This document shows positions 1 to 9,978 of a DNA stretch of 64,000 nucleotides, piece after piece. The stretch spans positions 22,561,287-22,625,286 of the forward strand of contig NC_135564.1 of NCBI RefSeq assembly GCF_964340395.1, in the 5' to 3' direction. The translations under genes and the position numbers were made by a program. Source of the DNA: Glandiceps talaboti (taxonomy: Eukaryota > Hemichordata > Enteropneusta > Spengelidae). The notes beneath the pieces are model-generated. The model saw nothing but the letters and a program-made list of their open reading frames with translations, made no database searches and was not told where the DNA came from. The first letter of the stretch is position 1. Every line of letters starts with the position of its first letter.

Positions 1-127
1 TGCTCCATTAATTCAAAATCCAACGAATCTTGTTCGTAGTCTGTCATTTCCAAGTCTTCTCCAGGTCACCTACATTTTCAATTACATTTTCATCTACATT
101 AATATCAAAAGGATCAAAGTCAGCCAT
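1..127 (-). pseudogene. 5' end of an unrecognised Polinton ORF, frameshifted, cut by the window edge
   Basis: An ATG at 125-127 opens a frame starting MADFDPFDINVD. It reads 27 codons and ends at TGA (44-46). A second frame is open from about position 65 to the edge and keeps the same acidic composition (EDLEMTDYEQ), so a single-base indel near 60-70 probably split one gene. It lies 14 bp downstream of the end of the neighbouring minus-strand ORF and probably belongs to the same gene cluster. No domain is recognisable in this short piece. Confidence 0.5.
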
Positions 128-141
128 CTTACTATATAATA

Positions 142-1653
142 TTATATAAATATGTCACTTAAAAATATTATCCCGACTATTATTCCCATCGTTGAATATT
201 CATGAACAACGTCATGCTCGCGATGCTCTGGTGTTACTGCTGATACTGCTGTCTCTGCTACTGCTGCTGGCGCTTCGACTTTTTCGACTGCTGTCACTGC
301 TTCGACTTCTGTTACTCCTGCTACATCTGCTACCGCATCTAGCTGTTGCACTGGATCATCATGACCTTCCATTTCTTTTAATGCTGATTTTTTTACGTCA
401 TTATTTATGTTGTTATAACCGAACTTCACATCTTCTGTCGCCTGTTGTAAGAAATTATTATAACCCGCCACATTCATATTCAAATTTATAATTATTTTAC
501 TCGGGATTAACCATAAAGAAGGAGAAATGGCTAGATCTAACTTTACCCACATTGCATTAATTACATTTTGATAACGAGGTATACTGTTGTCCTCATTAAT
601 GCCTCTCGTCTCATCCTCGAGTAATGAAATCATTTTTTGTCTCGTTTCTTGACCGGCACCACCAGAGTTTGCTATACTTACTTGCGTGTCTGCTTGACTT
701 CCTAACACGCAATATACATAAGCTTCGATCGATCGATCCAATCTTCCTAAACCCGATTGTGTGAAGCCTGTACTATTTTCTAAAATAAAGTAGTTGTATG
801 GTTTATAATCGGCATTTTGAAATTTATACCAATGCCAACTTCTGCGAGCCTCGTCTGGAGCATCAGGGTTTTCAACCATTGTACTTTAATATTTATATTG
901 GATTTCTTTTATATATGCTTTTTTCCACCACTCATATCCGACCCCTATACCATTATTTCCTGATGTATCATACGTGAATCTGAAATCTGTATTATAATCT
1001 AGTTCGAATTCATCGCATATTGTATGATAAGATGGTACATCATATAAATTATCGGTTTTACTAAAAGTGTCGGGGTCATCAGGTAGTGGGCAAGAAAGTT
1101 CATTCAATATACGGCGTATCGTAAAGTACACGTGAAATCTAAAAAATGATTGAATCTGTTTAGGAATATCATCATTATACAGATGATCGTGAATACTAAC
1201 ACCGTATCCGGTCGTAGCTAACCAAACAGCAAAATTCAATTGTTGATCCCAGTAATGCATATTTGGACCTTTCAACCATTTGTTGGTGCTGTCTGCATTA
1301 TAATGAATTAATATGTAGTTTTTGAATATATCTCTCAATTTTATATTGAACCGATCAGTTTCACTTACATAAACAGCCATGTTGACTAGTATGTTTTGTA
1401 TATCCACGGATAACTTTTTATCAAATGGTTAATGTAGTGCATAGTTAGCATTTTGTGCTAAAGTAAATGGTTTTGGAAAGTGCGGCTGTTCCTGCGGTTC
1501 CGGTACGACTAAAGGTGGCTTTGGCTTTGGTTTCGTCTTCGTTCTTGTTAATGGTGGTGATTCTGTATAAAACGGTCTATATAAATTTGGTTTTCTTGTT
1601 AATTTTATCTCTGGTCTTTGTGTTAGCGTAGCTGGTAATCCTAATGACCACAT
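142..1653 (-). pseudogene. Long Polinton ORF of unknown function with two in-frame stops (candidate virion protein)
   Basis: Three open stretches (1653-1432, 1428-889, 885-142) lie in one reading frame, separated only by TAA codons at 1429-1431 and 886-888. The simplest reading is one protein of about 500 codons with two nonsense mutations. The N-terminus (from ATG 1653) is basic and proline-rich with KPKPKPP. The middle contains WDQQLNFAVWLATTG and a YRFH-like FRFHVYFTIRRIL stretch. The tail is rich in Ala, Val and Glu. I recall similar ORFs beside DNA polymerase B genes in invertebrate genomes but do not know the function; a capsid-related role is only a guess. The start at 1653 lies 23 bp after the preceding ORF's stop, as expected in a compact cluster. 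Confidence 0.6.
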
Positions 1654-1676
1654 TTTTTTCAAGTCTATATTAAAAA

Positions 1677-2033
1677 CTATATAAAACATACAAATAAATT
1701 TCCATAATTATCTTGAAATATACGTCTGTTCCTAGTATCTTGTATTAATTTAAGAACCCAGTATTCATTCAAAAATTTAGCTTCTTGGTTGTCCTCTGAG
1801 TCAGGAAATAAACTTAAGAATTCAATACGTTTAAAAAAATTCTTTTTTTCGACTTCTTTACAAAAGGATAAAATAATTTGATATAAACCTTGATCTTTCA
1901 ATTTTCCTCCTGTATTTACAATTAATACGTGCATATTTTTCCTTCTGAAGTTGTCCCATTCGAGCTCTACATTAAAACCAAGGACGTCTTTGTACTTGTT
2001 TAAAAATTTAGTAATATTATGTTCTCCAAACAT
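1677..2033 (-). CDS. Small intact ORF in the Polinton cluster, function unknown
   Basis: This 118-codon ORF is uninterrupted between ATG 2031-2033 and the stop at 1677. It is basic and aromatic-rich, has no predicted membrane segment or Cys cluster, and I recognise no family. A hydrophobic stretch containing MHVLIVNTGG sits near the middle, followed by a Lys/Glu-rich helix-like part. It lies between the integrase tail and the long broken ORF on the same strand with short spacers, so it is probably an element gene and not host DNA. Its intactness among broken neighbours could be chance in a short ORF. Confidence 0.5.
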   Translation of the reverse strand: MFGEHNITKFLNKYKDVLGFNVELEWDNFRRKNMHVLIVNTGGKLKDQGLYQIILSFCKEVEKKNFFKRIEFLSLFPDSEDNQEAKFLNEYWVLKLIQDTRNRRIFQDNYGNLFVCFI

Positions 2034-2057
2034 TTTGCTAAACTATTGTACTATACA

Positions 2058-2298
2058 TTAAATTACACTATTTTTTAATTTTTTAATATTTTCAATCGGT
2101 TCCCAAGAATTGAATTTATCGTCATATCCTAACCATTGTACCAATGCGTATTCATGGCCTTTGATTTTTTTCTTACGTAATATTTTTTAAATTTTATAGT
2201 CTTTCGATTCCTTAGTCATATCAATCGATAATTCTTGCTCATAAAATGTGCCTTCAATGTCTTCACCCAATAAATCTTCCAAATCTTCTTTATTCGTA
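2058..2298 (-). pseudogene. C-terminal chromodomain tail of a Polinton-type integrase, core missing
   Basis: The minus strand reads about 75 codons to TAA at 2058-2060, broken by one in-frame TAA at 2187-2189. Before the break is GTFYEQEL, a pattern common just before the chromodomain in transposon integrases. After it come KILRKKKIKGHEY, LVQWLGYDDKFNSWEP and ENIKKL. This is a chromo-type fold: a first strand ending in x-E-K-I-L, an aromatic W-x-G-Y strand, and F-x-S-W-E-P before a C-terminal helix. The break falls exactly on the conserved Glu, which fits GAA to TAA. The RNase-H-like catalytic core expected upstream is absent; a spike-like ORF occupies that place. This is a remnant and cannot encode an active integrase. 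Confidence 0.75.
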
Positions 2299-2317
2299 CT
2301 TTATAGTACGAATAAAG
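2288..2317. repeat. Perfect 13-bp inverted repeat with 4-nt loop
   Basis: CTTTATTCGTACT (2288-2300) is followed by TTAT and then its exact reverse complement (2305-2317). It covers the last codons and stop of the spike-like ORF and the start of the integrase tail, so it marks the junction between them. It could be a 3'-end hairpin or the scar of a foldback rearrangement. Confidence 0.75.
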
Positions 2318-2811
2318 ACAACAGCATTAATATTAACTTTAACCCTTTTTTCAGTATGAATTAATCGAGACACAAATGTTGGTGAAATTTTCTTGTTTAT
2401 AACGAGTGTTGAATGAGATATTTTAGTTTTATCATCGAAATTTATATTAAAATTAACTGTGGTATTCTCATTACTATTAAAATTACCGGAGTCTACAAAA
2501 TGTTGAATGTGATAAGTTCCTGGTTCTAAAAAGTAAGATTTTCTATCACTATCAAAAGTTACTTTATTCGTGTTTATTATATGAGAATACTCATTTATAA
2601 ATAATCTAATAATTTTTTTACGGTCTAATTTAATTATCGCAATTTCCTCTCTCTCTCGTTTCCGGTTTTTAGGCTTTGGAGGCGGAATCGGTTTTAATTT
2701 AAATGTATTATTTTCGTATTCTAAGTAATATTTAACACCTGTGATTGGTTTCTGAAATTTAACATCCCTAAGATCATTGAGAGATAAGCTGAGAGATAAT
2801 GTTGTGGTCAT
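2290..2811 (-). CDS. Spike/fibre-like protein with N-terminal LNDLRDV motif (Polinton)
   Basis: The intact 173-codon ORF opens with a Ser/Leu stretch, then LNDLRDV at residues 11-17, followed by P-x-T-G, a Tyr-rich strand and YENNTF. The arrangement L-x-D-L-x-D-V, P-x-x-G, Y-x-Y resembles the N-terminal motif of many phage tail-fibre and collar proteins. Next come a proline/lysine hinge (PIPPPKPKNRKRERE) and a beta-rich part with alternating Asn, Thr and hydrophobic residues. The same LNDLRDV occurs in the next ORF upstream (2830-3887). I infer a virion surface or attachment role, not shown directly. The ORF ends inside the inverted repeat at 2288-2317. Confidence 0.5.
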   Translation of the reverse strand: MTTTLSLSLSLNDLRDVKFQKPITGVKYYLEYENNTFKLKPIPPPKPKNRKREREEIAIIKLDRKKIIRLFINEYSHIINTNKVTFDSDRKSYFLEPGTYHIQHFVDSGNFNSNENTTVNFNINFDDKTKISHSTLVINKKISPTFVSRLIHTEKRVKVNINAVVFIRTIKYE

Positions 2812-2829
2812 TGCATATAATTAATCTAT

Positions 2830-3887
2830 TTAAAATACTTTAAAATCTATAAGAATCATACGTTTCAAAGTTATTGTTTTGATATCTATAAACTTTAACC
2901 CTTGTGTTATTGCATATAACACTTCATTTGTTTCCCGTTTTGAAACTCCTCCTCCCAAAACAAAACCTGTAGAAATAGGACCAGGAGCATTAGTTGCATT
3001 AGTTGCAGGAGCTGTAGGAGCTGTAATATTTTCTGTAAAAGTAACATTAATATTCCCATTCTCAATATTAATTTCAATAGTTAATAATGTACGTTGGTCA
3101 CATGCTATTGAAAATCCATTCAAAAGAGTATCGTATTCACCCTCAGTATTTAATTTAATACATTTAATAATAATGGTACCACTGGTTACTTTCTTTATAT
3201 CATCCGTCATCGCATTATTAGCAGTAAACATTTTTAGTTTAGCCTCATCAATAGGTGTTAAACCTAATGTTTTAAACTGATTATCATAAAATAACTGAAT
3301 AGTTCCTTCGTCAATCTTATAACTACAATACCATTCCCCTGAATTCATAATTCTAATAAAAGTATTGCCATTATTTACTAATGTTGTTGTCTCGTTCATT
3401 TTTAAATGCAGTTTTGGATCCAGCAGGTCTAGTCTAGGATCTGGTTCCGGTAAATAGTGTCTGATATCAGTTAAACTAAATGTCTTATCATTGTTATTAT
3501 AAACTAACACATAAGGAACTCGATCAGTTAAACCATGATCAATAGTTAATGGCTTTTCAATCAATTCAACAAAATCTCATGGTAATTCAAAAGTATAGAA
3601 TTTGGTGTCTCTGTTGCTATACGCAAAACCAAATGGTACATGATGTTTTGTTACTTTATATTCCTCGATTGTCTCATCTATATCATTTAGGTCTACTAAA
3701 TTGTTGGTATGTTCTTGTGATTGAACTGCTGCTGGTTCTAAATTAAATATTTTATTTTCATTTTTCCATCTAAAGACAACATCTTATTATTATGTCGTCC
3801 GGATAAATTTGATGTGTTAACATCTCTGAGATCATTAAGTGCATATCCTTGTGGTGTTATCATACCTAGTCCAAAATTTGATGGCAT
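2830..3887 (-). pseudogene. Second LNDLRDV spike/fibre-like gene, broken by a frameshift and a stop
   Basis: The ATG at 3885-3887 opens a frame with LNDLRDV at residues 17-23, which stops at about 3738. A one-base loss near 3745-3755 moves the coding sequence into the frame that continues to 2830, with one in-frame TGA at 3577-3579. The later part contains VPYVLVYNNNDKTF, several beta-like strands, and a small-residue stretch of Ala/Thr/Pro/Asn repeats (about 3040-2975) that may be a flexible linker. About 350 codons are implied. The TGA follows the residues FELP, and CGA to TGA by CpG decay would explain it. It lies 18 bp upstream of the 2290-2811 ORF on the same strand, so the two look like tandem relatives. 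Confidence 0.6.
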
Positions 3888-3938
3888 ATTATATTTTTAT
3901 ATTTTGTATATATATTATATATATAATATTCAAAAACA
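3888..3938. promoter_or_regulatory. AT-only spacer between divergent Polinton ORFs, likely bidirectional promoter
   Basis: The 51-bp gap separates the minus-strand spike-like gene (ATG 3885-3887) and the plus-strand ORF (ATG 3939). It is almost pure A/T with repeated TATATAT steps, so TATA-like sites exist in both directions. Promoter activity is inferred from position and composition only. Confidence 0.4.
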
Positions 3939-4607
3939 ATGAAGTTGTATATAAACAATAAATTTAATGATATCACTATCAGTTTTACAGAAACGTTGAC
4001 TGGTTATAAACAGATACGATTGTTGGAGTGTAAACTATATAATTCCTGGTATAATATTACGAAAGAAAACAATGAAATTGCCTTTACCGCTAACAATAAA
4101 ACATCAGTTAAAAAAGTAGAACCAGGTAATTATAATGTAGAAACATTATCACTAGCGATTGGTAGATCAAAAGTAATTAATTTTAAGAGAATTTTACCAA
4201 CAGGAAAAACACAGATGGTGCTCAATGATAATGTTAAAGTAGACTTTTCAAAGCCTAAGAATTTTGCGAAAATACTTGGTTTTAAAGAGAAAGAATATAT
4301 TTCATCAGGTATTAGTCCAAACAAAGCAGATTTTCTTCCTGTGACTGAATACGTAGTCTACTGCGATATTATAGATACACCTACTAATTACATCAATGGG
4401 AAAAGGTCTAATTATTTACAAATTTTAACGATACAGGAAAATAAGGGTGAAATAGGAGAACCTGTCACTTATTCATTTCCTGCTAATGTTCCAGTACCCA
4501 TCAAGAAAATGAATATAACTAATCTTCGAATTTGGATAACTAATCAAAATAACGAACTAATAGATGTTAATGGTTGGCCAATTTCATTTCAACTCGAGCT
4601 TACTTAA
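3939..4607 (+). CDS. Intact Polinton ORF, possible minor capsid/virion protein
   Basis: This 222-codon ORF is the only plus-strand gene of the element and has no lesion. It is predicted to be mostly beta structure. It contains AKILGFKEKEY near residue 110, VVYCDIID near residue 140, a NGKRSNYLQIL strand, and a C-terminal NLRIWITNQNNELIDVNG part ending in SFQLEL. I recall this pattern, including the closing I-x-x-T-x-x-N-x-x-x-I-D-x-N-G block, from ORFs accompanying DNA polymerase B in invertebrate genomes. A jelly-roll or other capsid role is plausible but unproved. It converges with the polymerase gene, their stop codons being only 5 bp apart. Confidence 0.55.
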   Translation: MKLYINNKFNDITISFTETLTGYKQIRLLECKLYNSWYNITKENNEIAFTANNKTSVKKVEPGNYNVETLSLAIGRSKVINFKRILPTGKTQMVLNDNVKVDFSKPKNFAKILGFKEKEYISSGISPNKADFLPVTEYVVYCDIIDTPTNYINGKRSNYLQILTIQENKGEIGEPVTYSFPANVPVPIKKMNITNLRIWITNQNNELIDVNGWPISFQLELT

Positions 4608-4612
4608 AGGTA

Positions 4613-7600
4613 CTAACGTTTACCTAAGGTTACGTGACCATATGCTAACGTGTTACGATGATCAAGGACATAACGTTTATCATTGAAGCAACTCAAAGAA
4701 ATTTTATTGATTTTGTAACTACCGATCTGATGATTTATCGATCGTATAGTATTCATGGAATGTTTCATTTGTAAATTTTCCTCGTGAGTAATATTCTTTT
4801 TAATAACTATCTTTTTCATTCCTTTTGCTTTTCGGGTGGAAGTAGTTTCTGTGATATAAGCATACATTTTACTACGAAGGCCAATAAATTCAGTGATTGG
4901 TACACCAGCACATTCATCTTTCATTTTACCGATTATTTTTTTATTATAATCAAAATAGTATGGACTCTCAGATGAGTAATCACTATTATCAAACAGGTCT
5001 TTGTCTTGATAGAAATCTTTATAGGGATCAATGGCGTGAATTTCATACATTAATGAATCGGTATCTGTGAATAACAATTTTGCTTTTGAACCCTGTTTTT
5101 CTTTGATATATTTGTAATGAAAGTCATACATTAAAGTTTTGGACAAATCAAGAATACACATCCCAACATATAAAGGTTGATTTAAAGTTAATCTTTCCTT
5201 TTTATTTTCAACAGCAACCAATCCTTTCGTATAATTTTTTGCGTAACAAAAGTTGGTTTAGCTACTAATTTCTTGATTTGCTTTTGAGATGTACATAATT
5301 TTATACTACGATGCTTACGTACATTCATCATGGTTCGTCCAAATACAGAGTTATTCATTAGTTTGAAGAAATCTTTTTCGAAGGCATTTTTAGCTTTCTT
5401 TCTTTTTTCCGTGTTAAATAAAATGTATTGCGACATCCACTTTGATTGGTTAAACTCAATGGCTCTGTGGATTTTAGTGACTTTTAAACCGAGTAATAAA
5501 TATTGTTTTAAGTTTTGGAAATGAAGTACGTAATTCCTTTTGGTTTCAAAGTTGTAGTTAATTTCTCTATATTTCCACATTTGATATTAAATAAGTCACG
5601 TATCTTTTTGTTATGTGGTGATAACATGTCTGCAGTAATACATAATCTCTCATGTGCTAAAGGATAATCATTGTGGAGATCATGCAACTCGCTAGGATAT
5701 TCAAGATCAACTTCAAGGATTAATCCACGGTCACTTTCATTGGTGTACTTACTTAAACCAAGCTCATTTACATCAACCCATTTAAATCCATCCGTTGGTA
5801 AAGATTGAACCATTGCCCAACCATAGAGATTATTTGCATCTAAATACATGATATATTTTGATTCCTGAGTCGGATCATAATCTTTCATGTATGGATTGTT
5901 TGCCTTTGCATGACCAGCAGATATATAAGAGATACCACCATGAAGACCTTTTTCAATAAAGAGATGCATATCTATATCCGTTAATAGTTAATAGATTAAT
6001 TTTAGTCATTTTTAAACACGCATCCCAAGATAATCCCGGAGCACTGAAGTAATGACAGGGATCGAGATTATAGTATAGATTGCATGTCTTTCGGAAATTT
6101 TCAAATACATCCGGTAGTAATAATACATCAGTTTTGAGATATAAGTCATGATAATCACCCATGGTTTGCATATTAAAATGCTTTCAAATATCTTGTGCAT
6201 GCACATAATCTTCATCGGTTATACCAGCCTCATTTAGAATAGAATAGAATGTTTCTTTTAGTGGAAGACTAACGTCCTTGAATTTTTCGATGGAATCCAT
6301 ATAGTCATAGGGGTATACACCCTTCCGTGTTAGTAATTTTAAGCTATTGGGAAATTCCTGTTTTCTGTATTTGAAATCACTCGTGTTAATTATTAATTTT
6401 TCTAATGAAGCATTTAGGAAATTTAAACTATCTATGAAGACTAAATGAGTACCAACCATTATAGCCATGAACTTTTCCATAGAATGTGGGATAATATTAA
6501 TCTTTTCATCAAAATTTTCAAGAGTTTGTACTATGAAATGACTGTCATACCCCTTCAAGTTATGGAATATAACGGGTATTTTCTTCGTTACTTGAAAATT
6601 GATATTACAGGATTCATGTGCTGAACCACGGTATTTACCAGTAATATGGCAATGGTCACGGACTCATATACAATCTTTTGTACCATCTTCGTATGATTTT
6701 TCACAAATATGACATTGCATCGCATTTTTAAAACAGTTTTCATCGTTTTTACTCATACACAAAGGTTTATTAAAATGTTGTTGTTTAATATTATTACAAT
6801 AATCAACTTCCGATAACATCATTTCCATAAATTTCTTAGATGCATCTGGTCCTCTATAAATAACACTTTCTTTACTGAATGTGTCATCGTAACAACAGAC
6901 TAGTTTATATCCGAAACTACATACTTCATGTTTTTGATAATGTTGCGTGAATACCGTATTATTAGGATGGCTGGTATTCAATTTTTCAGTTATAGATTCG
7001 AAATCTGCGTAAATAACAAATGGTGCATTTAATTGTTTTGGGTAATTTTTAAATGATAACCATTTATATTCCTCAGTTGGCATTCGTATAGCTTGCATCC
7101 CATTTATTTCAAAACAAATAGGAATGTGTTGATTTAAAATCTCTGCAGTTGTAAAGTGTTGTAAACAATATCTACAGAAATATTTTCTTCCATTATGCTT
7201 TGTTATACCATGCATGAATCGATTAAAGTCTTTGATCCAAACATAATGATTTTGACTATCACCACGAGTTATTAGTAATAAGTCAAGATGATCTTCACTA
7301 ATTTGTTTGCTAACATAAATTGGATATGCTTTTTTATTTTGATACCCAAATACAGAAATAGATAGATTATTTTGGTTTTCAATCTTAGGTATTTGTTTTA
7401 TTGTTACTGGGAATGTTATTTCTTTATAATCTAGATCAACGATGTGTTTACTATATTTAGATGGTCTATGTTTATTAATTTTAACTGGAAATTTATATGC
7501 TAAATGACACCATCTAAAAATTCATTATCATTATTTTGTATGTTAACAAGACCTTTCATGTGATGTTGTAATTCTTTAGGTAATTTGATATATGTGCTAC

Positions 7601-7856
7601 CTTGTAAAGGCTCATATCTTACAATATTTACATAAAAATTAAGAAGTGTTTTTATTTGCCAGCCAGAACCTTCACGTAACCATTTGGCTATATGCTCAAT
7701 TATTCTTTCGAAACTTGCATTAATTTCTTCATCTATTTGGTCAGAATTTGTAATTACTAATGGCCTACTATTAAAATAATCATCATTTGTTATTTCTGTC
7801 TCCATATTTTTATCATTTTTAACAGTAAATTTAATGAAAGTGGTAAGTGAAAACAC
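4613..7856 (-). pseudogene. Protein-primed family B DNA polymerase (pPolB), 4 frameshifts and 2 stops
   Basis: Fragments in three frames together show the whole family order. There is an N-terminal region (7805-7217); a Cys/His finger CRYC...H (about 7175-7110); ExoI YADFE (about 7011-6997); ExoII N-x4-D (6561-6544); ExoIII YLKTD (6141-6127); motif A DANNLYG (about 5840-5820); motif B KLMNNSVFG (about 5364-5338); and motif C TDTDS (about 5068-5054). The family copies protein-primed linear DNA, here a Polinton genome. Lesions: frameshift near 7514, TGA at 6664-6666, TGA at 6184-6186, one-base insertion near 5990, one-base deletions near 5540 and near 5245. The region 7217-7500 is coding although it lacks an ATG. 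The first 17 codons from ATG 7856 are minisatellite-derived, so ATG 7805 is the better start. It is not functional. Confidence 0.93.
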
Positions 7857-8756
7857 TGCAGTTTTAGTAGTGGTAAATAATTAATGAAAACACTGCAGTT
7901 TTAGCAGTGGTTAAATAATTAATGAAAACACTCCAGTTTTAGCAGTGTTAAGTCATTAATGAAAACACTCCAGTTTTAGCAGTGGTAAATAATTAATGAA
8001 AACACAGCAGTTTTAGCAGTGGTAAATAATTAATGAAAAGACTACAGTTTTAGTAGTGGTAAATAATTAATGAAAACACTCCAGTTTTAGCAGTGGTAAG
8101 TCATCAATGAAAACACTCAAGTTTTAGCAGTGGTAAATAATTAATGAAAACACTGCAGTTTTAGCAGTGGTAAATAATTTAATGAAAACACTCCAGTTTT
8201 AGGAGTGGTAAATAATTAATGAAAACACTCCAGTTTTAGCAGTGGTAAATAATTAATGAAAACACTCCAGTTTTAGCAGTGGTAAATAATTAATGAAAAC
8301 ACTCCAGTTTTAGCAGTGGTAAATAATTAATGAAAACACTCCAGTTTTAGGAGTGGTAAGTCATCAATGAAAACACTGCAGTTTTAGTACTGGTAAATAA
8401 TTAATGAAAACACTCTAGTTTTAGGAGTGTTAAATCAACAATGAAAACACTCCAGTTTTAGGAGTGGTAAATAATTAATGAAAACACTCCAGTTTTAGCA
8501 GTGTTAAGTCATTAATGAAAACACAGCAGTTTTAGCAGTGGTAAATAATTAATGAAAACACTCAAGTTTTAGCAGTGGTAAATAATTAATGAAAACACTC
8601 CAGTTTTAGGAGTGGTAAGTCATCAATGAAAACACTGCAGTTTTAGTACTGGTAAATAATTAAGGAAAACACTGCAGTTTTAGCAACAGTAAGTCATCAA
8701 TGTAAACACTCCAGTTTTAGCAGCAGTAAGTCATCGATGAAAAGACTGCAGTTTGA
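7837..8756. repeat. 37-bp minisatellite, about 25 copies, at the Polinton polymerase end
   Basis: The unit reads TAAATAATTAATGAAAACAC then TCCAGTTTTAGCAGTGG, with variants TAAGTCATCAATG at the start and CTGCAG at the centre. Each unit contains CACTGC...GCAGTG-type inverted halves around the AAAAC/GTTTT core, so single strands could form small hairpins. The array overlaps the first codons of the polymerase frame. Tandem repeats are common inside or next to Polinton termini; no terminus was identified here. Confidence 0.9.
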
Positions 8757-8939
8757 AAGTAGATTAGTGGCGTCAGTGCTGACTTTTTCTAGTGCTGGCC
8801 ATGGTAAAACACGCCTAGCAAGCAGTTCGTTTTGTTTTCTTCATCCAGAACACCACTGCAACAAACAACTTCTGTGATGGCACACTGCAATATCTGCTGT
8901 AAATGTTCCAGTCTTCATCTTACATCTTGCCTCACCCAT

Positions 8940-9042
8940 GGCTTGCCTTACCTCAGCCAAAACTCAGCCATAATTTCCATGCTGCTGTCAAAATTCAGCC
9001 ATAAATTCCAGGCTGCTGTCACCATTAATGGTAAGGCAAGCC
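8940..9042. repeat. 13-bp inverted repeat enclosing a duplicated 30-bp segment
   Basis: GGCTTGCCTTACC (8940-8952) has its exact reverse complement at 9030-9042. Between them a segment containing CTCAGCCATAATTTCCATGC is repeated with few changes (about 8962-8990 and 8993-9020). The 103-bp structure could fold as a hairpin. I see no gene here. Confidence 0.7.
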
Positions 9043-9194
9043 TGTATAGGCTTGCCAAGTCAACATTTTAATATGACAGATAATATTTAGTTTTTTGGAC
9101 CATAATGAGATCACTTCAGAGCTCGTACATGTGCACCATCACTTATATTTTCCGTTTTTTTCTTGTACATTGAAATAGCTTAGCTATTTTGACT

Positions 9195-9344
9195 GAGCGC
9201 ACATTTTTGAAAATTAAGTGACCCCCCTTCCCTCTGTGCTGTGTGAAAAAATATAACCCCCCCCCCCTTTTCCAATATAAGATGATTTCCCCCCCCCCCA
9301 CGGATTTTGCCGGCCCACCCACGGCCATAATAACTGAACGCTCC
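9195..9344. mobile_element. Solo terminal fragment of a C-rich TAA-type DNA element
   Basis: Several runs of 6-13 C lead to CTGAACGCTCCC followed by TAA (9345-9347). The same CGAATGCTCCC-TAA ending closes the complete element at 57148-58543, and a similar end lies at 27984. No matching left terminus is nearby, so this is a fragment. Confidence 0.45.
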
Positions 9345-9347
9345 CTA

Positions 9348-9978
9348 AGTAACGTTACTATTCATCTATTACTTCATCTAACTTAGTTGAAAGAGCAATG
9401 ATATCTTACTAAATTAAAAGTTAATTGTTGACGAGCTATGTAGTTTTGTCGATATACAAAATAATGTGTTGCAATCAATGTCTCGTTATTTTATATTATT
9501 GAGTTGTGAAACCACTTTTTTCATTCATCCATGAGTATAATGTACTACGATATCACATGTTCTAAATATGTCTGGATTGCATCAATGTTTTTATCATGTC
9601 GCATTTCCAGTTTTATTTATACGGCTTGGGACAAGCCTTCAGGGAGGCAGAAGAGTGTCATGAATCCAAAATTTCCACTTAGCGGATAACAATATTTCCG
9701 ACAATGTATCTATTTCGAGTGTAGTGACTGGCGTCTACTGTTATGACTAGACACGCTGTGTATTGTTGTGATGTAGATTGCCCACACATCGTAGTAGTGA
9801 CGCTAATTAAATATGTATGTTATATTCTTTAATGTAATTAGAACAAAAGACTCAAATAACTTTATATGTTGCAGTTTATGTATTTTTGTTTCACACTGGA
9901 GATAGAATTAGTTTGAGACGGACAGGGTCTGCCAGGCTCCGTTCGATCTCAGCGCTATCTATCTGTGAAATATGAACT
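9348..9978. other. Unassigned intergenic DNA
   Basis: AT-rich single-copy-looking sequence. I see no ORF, splice-bounded exon or repeat in it. Confidence 0.4.

Larger units (their letters stand above)
1..8756. mobile_element. Decayed Polinton/Maverick-type element, right-hand part
   Basis: Two hallmark Polinton functions lie in the same block: a protein-primed family B DNA polymerase (4613-7856, minus) and the chromodomain tail of a retroviral-type integrase (2058-2298, minus). Around them are closely packed, mostly minus-strand ORFs with short gaps, unlike the intron-rich DNA to the right. The element runs off the left edge, and no terminal inverted repeat could be identified. The right limit is uncertain: a 37-bp minisatellite starts at the polymerase 5' end and I place the limit at its end. 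Packaging ATPase and protease genes are not in the window. Frameshifts and stops in at least five ORFs show that this copy is not functional. Confidence 0.8.

Noticed and set aside
4613-7856. Alternative genetic code or programmed frameshifting in the polymerase
   Set aside because: Lesions are of mixed type (CGA to TGA, TGG to TGA, both +1 and -1 indels) and other ORFs are broken too, so decay explains them better.
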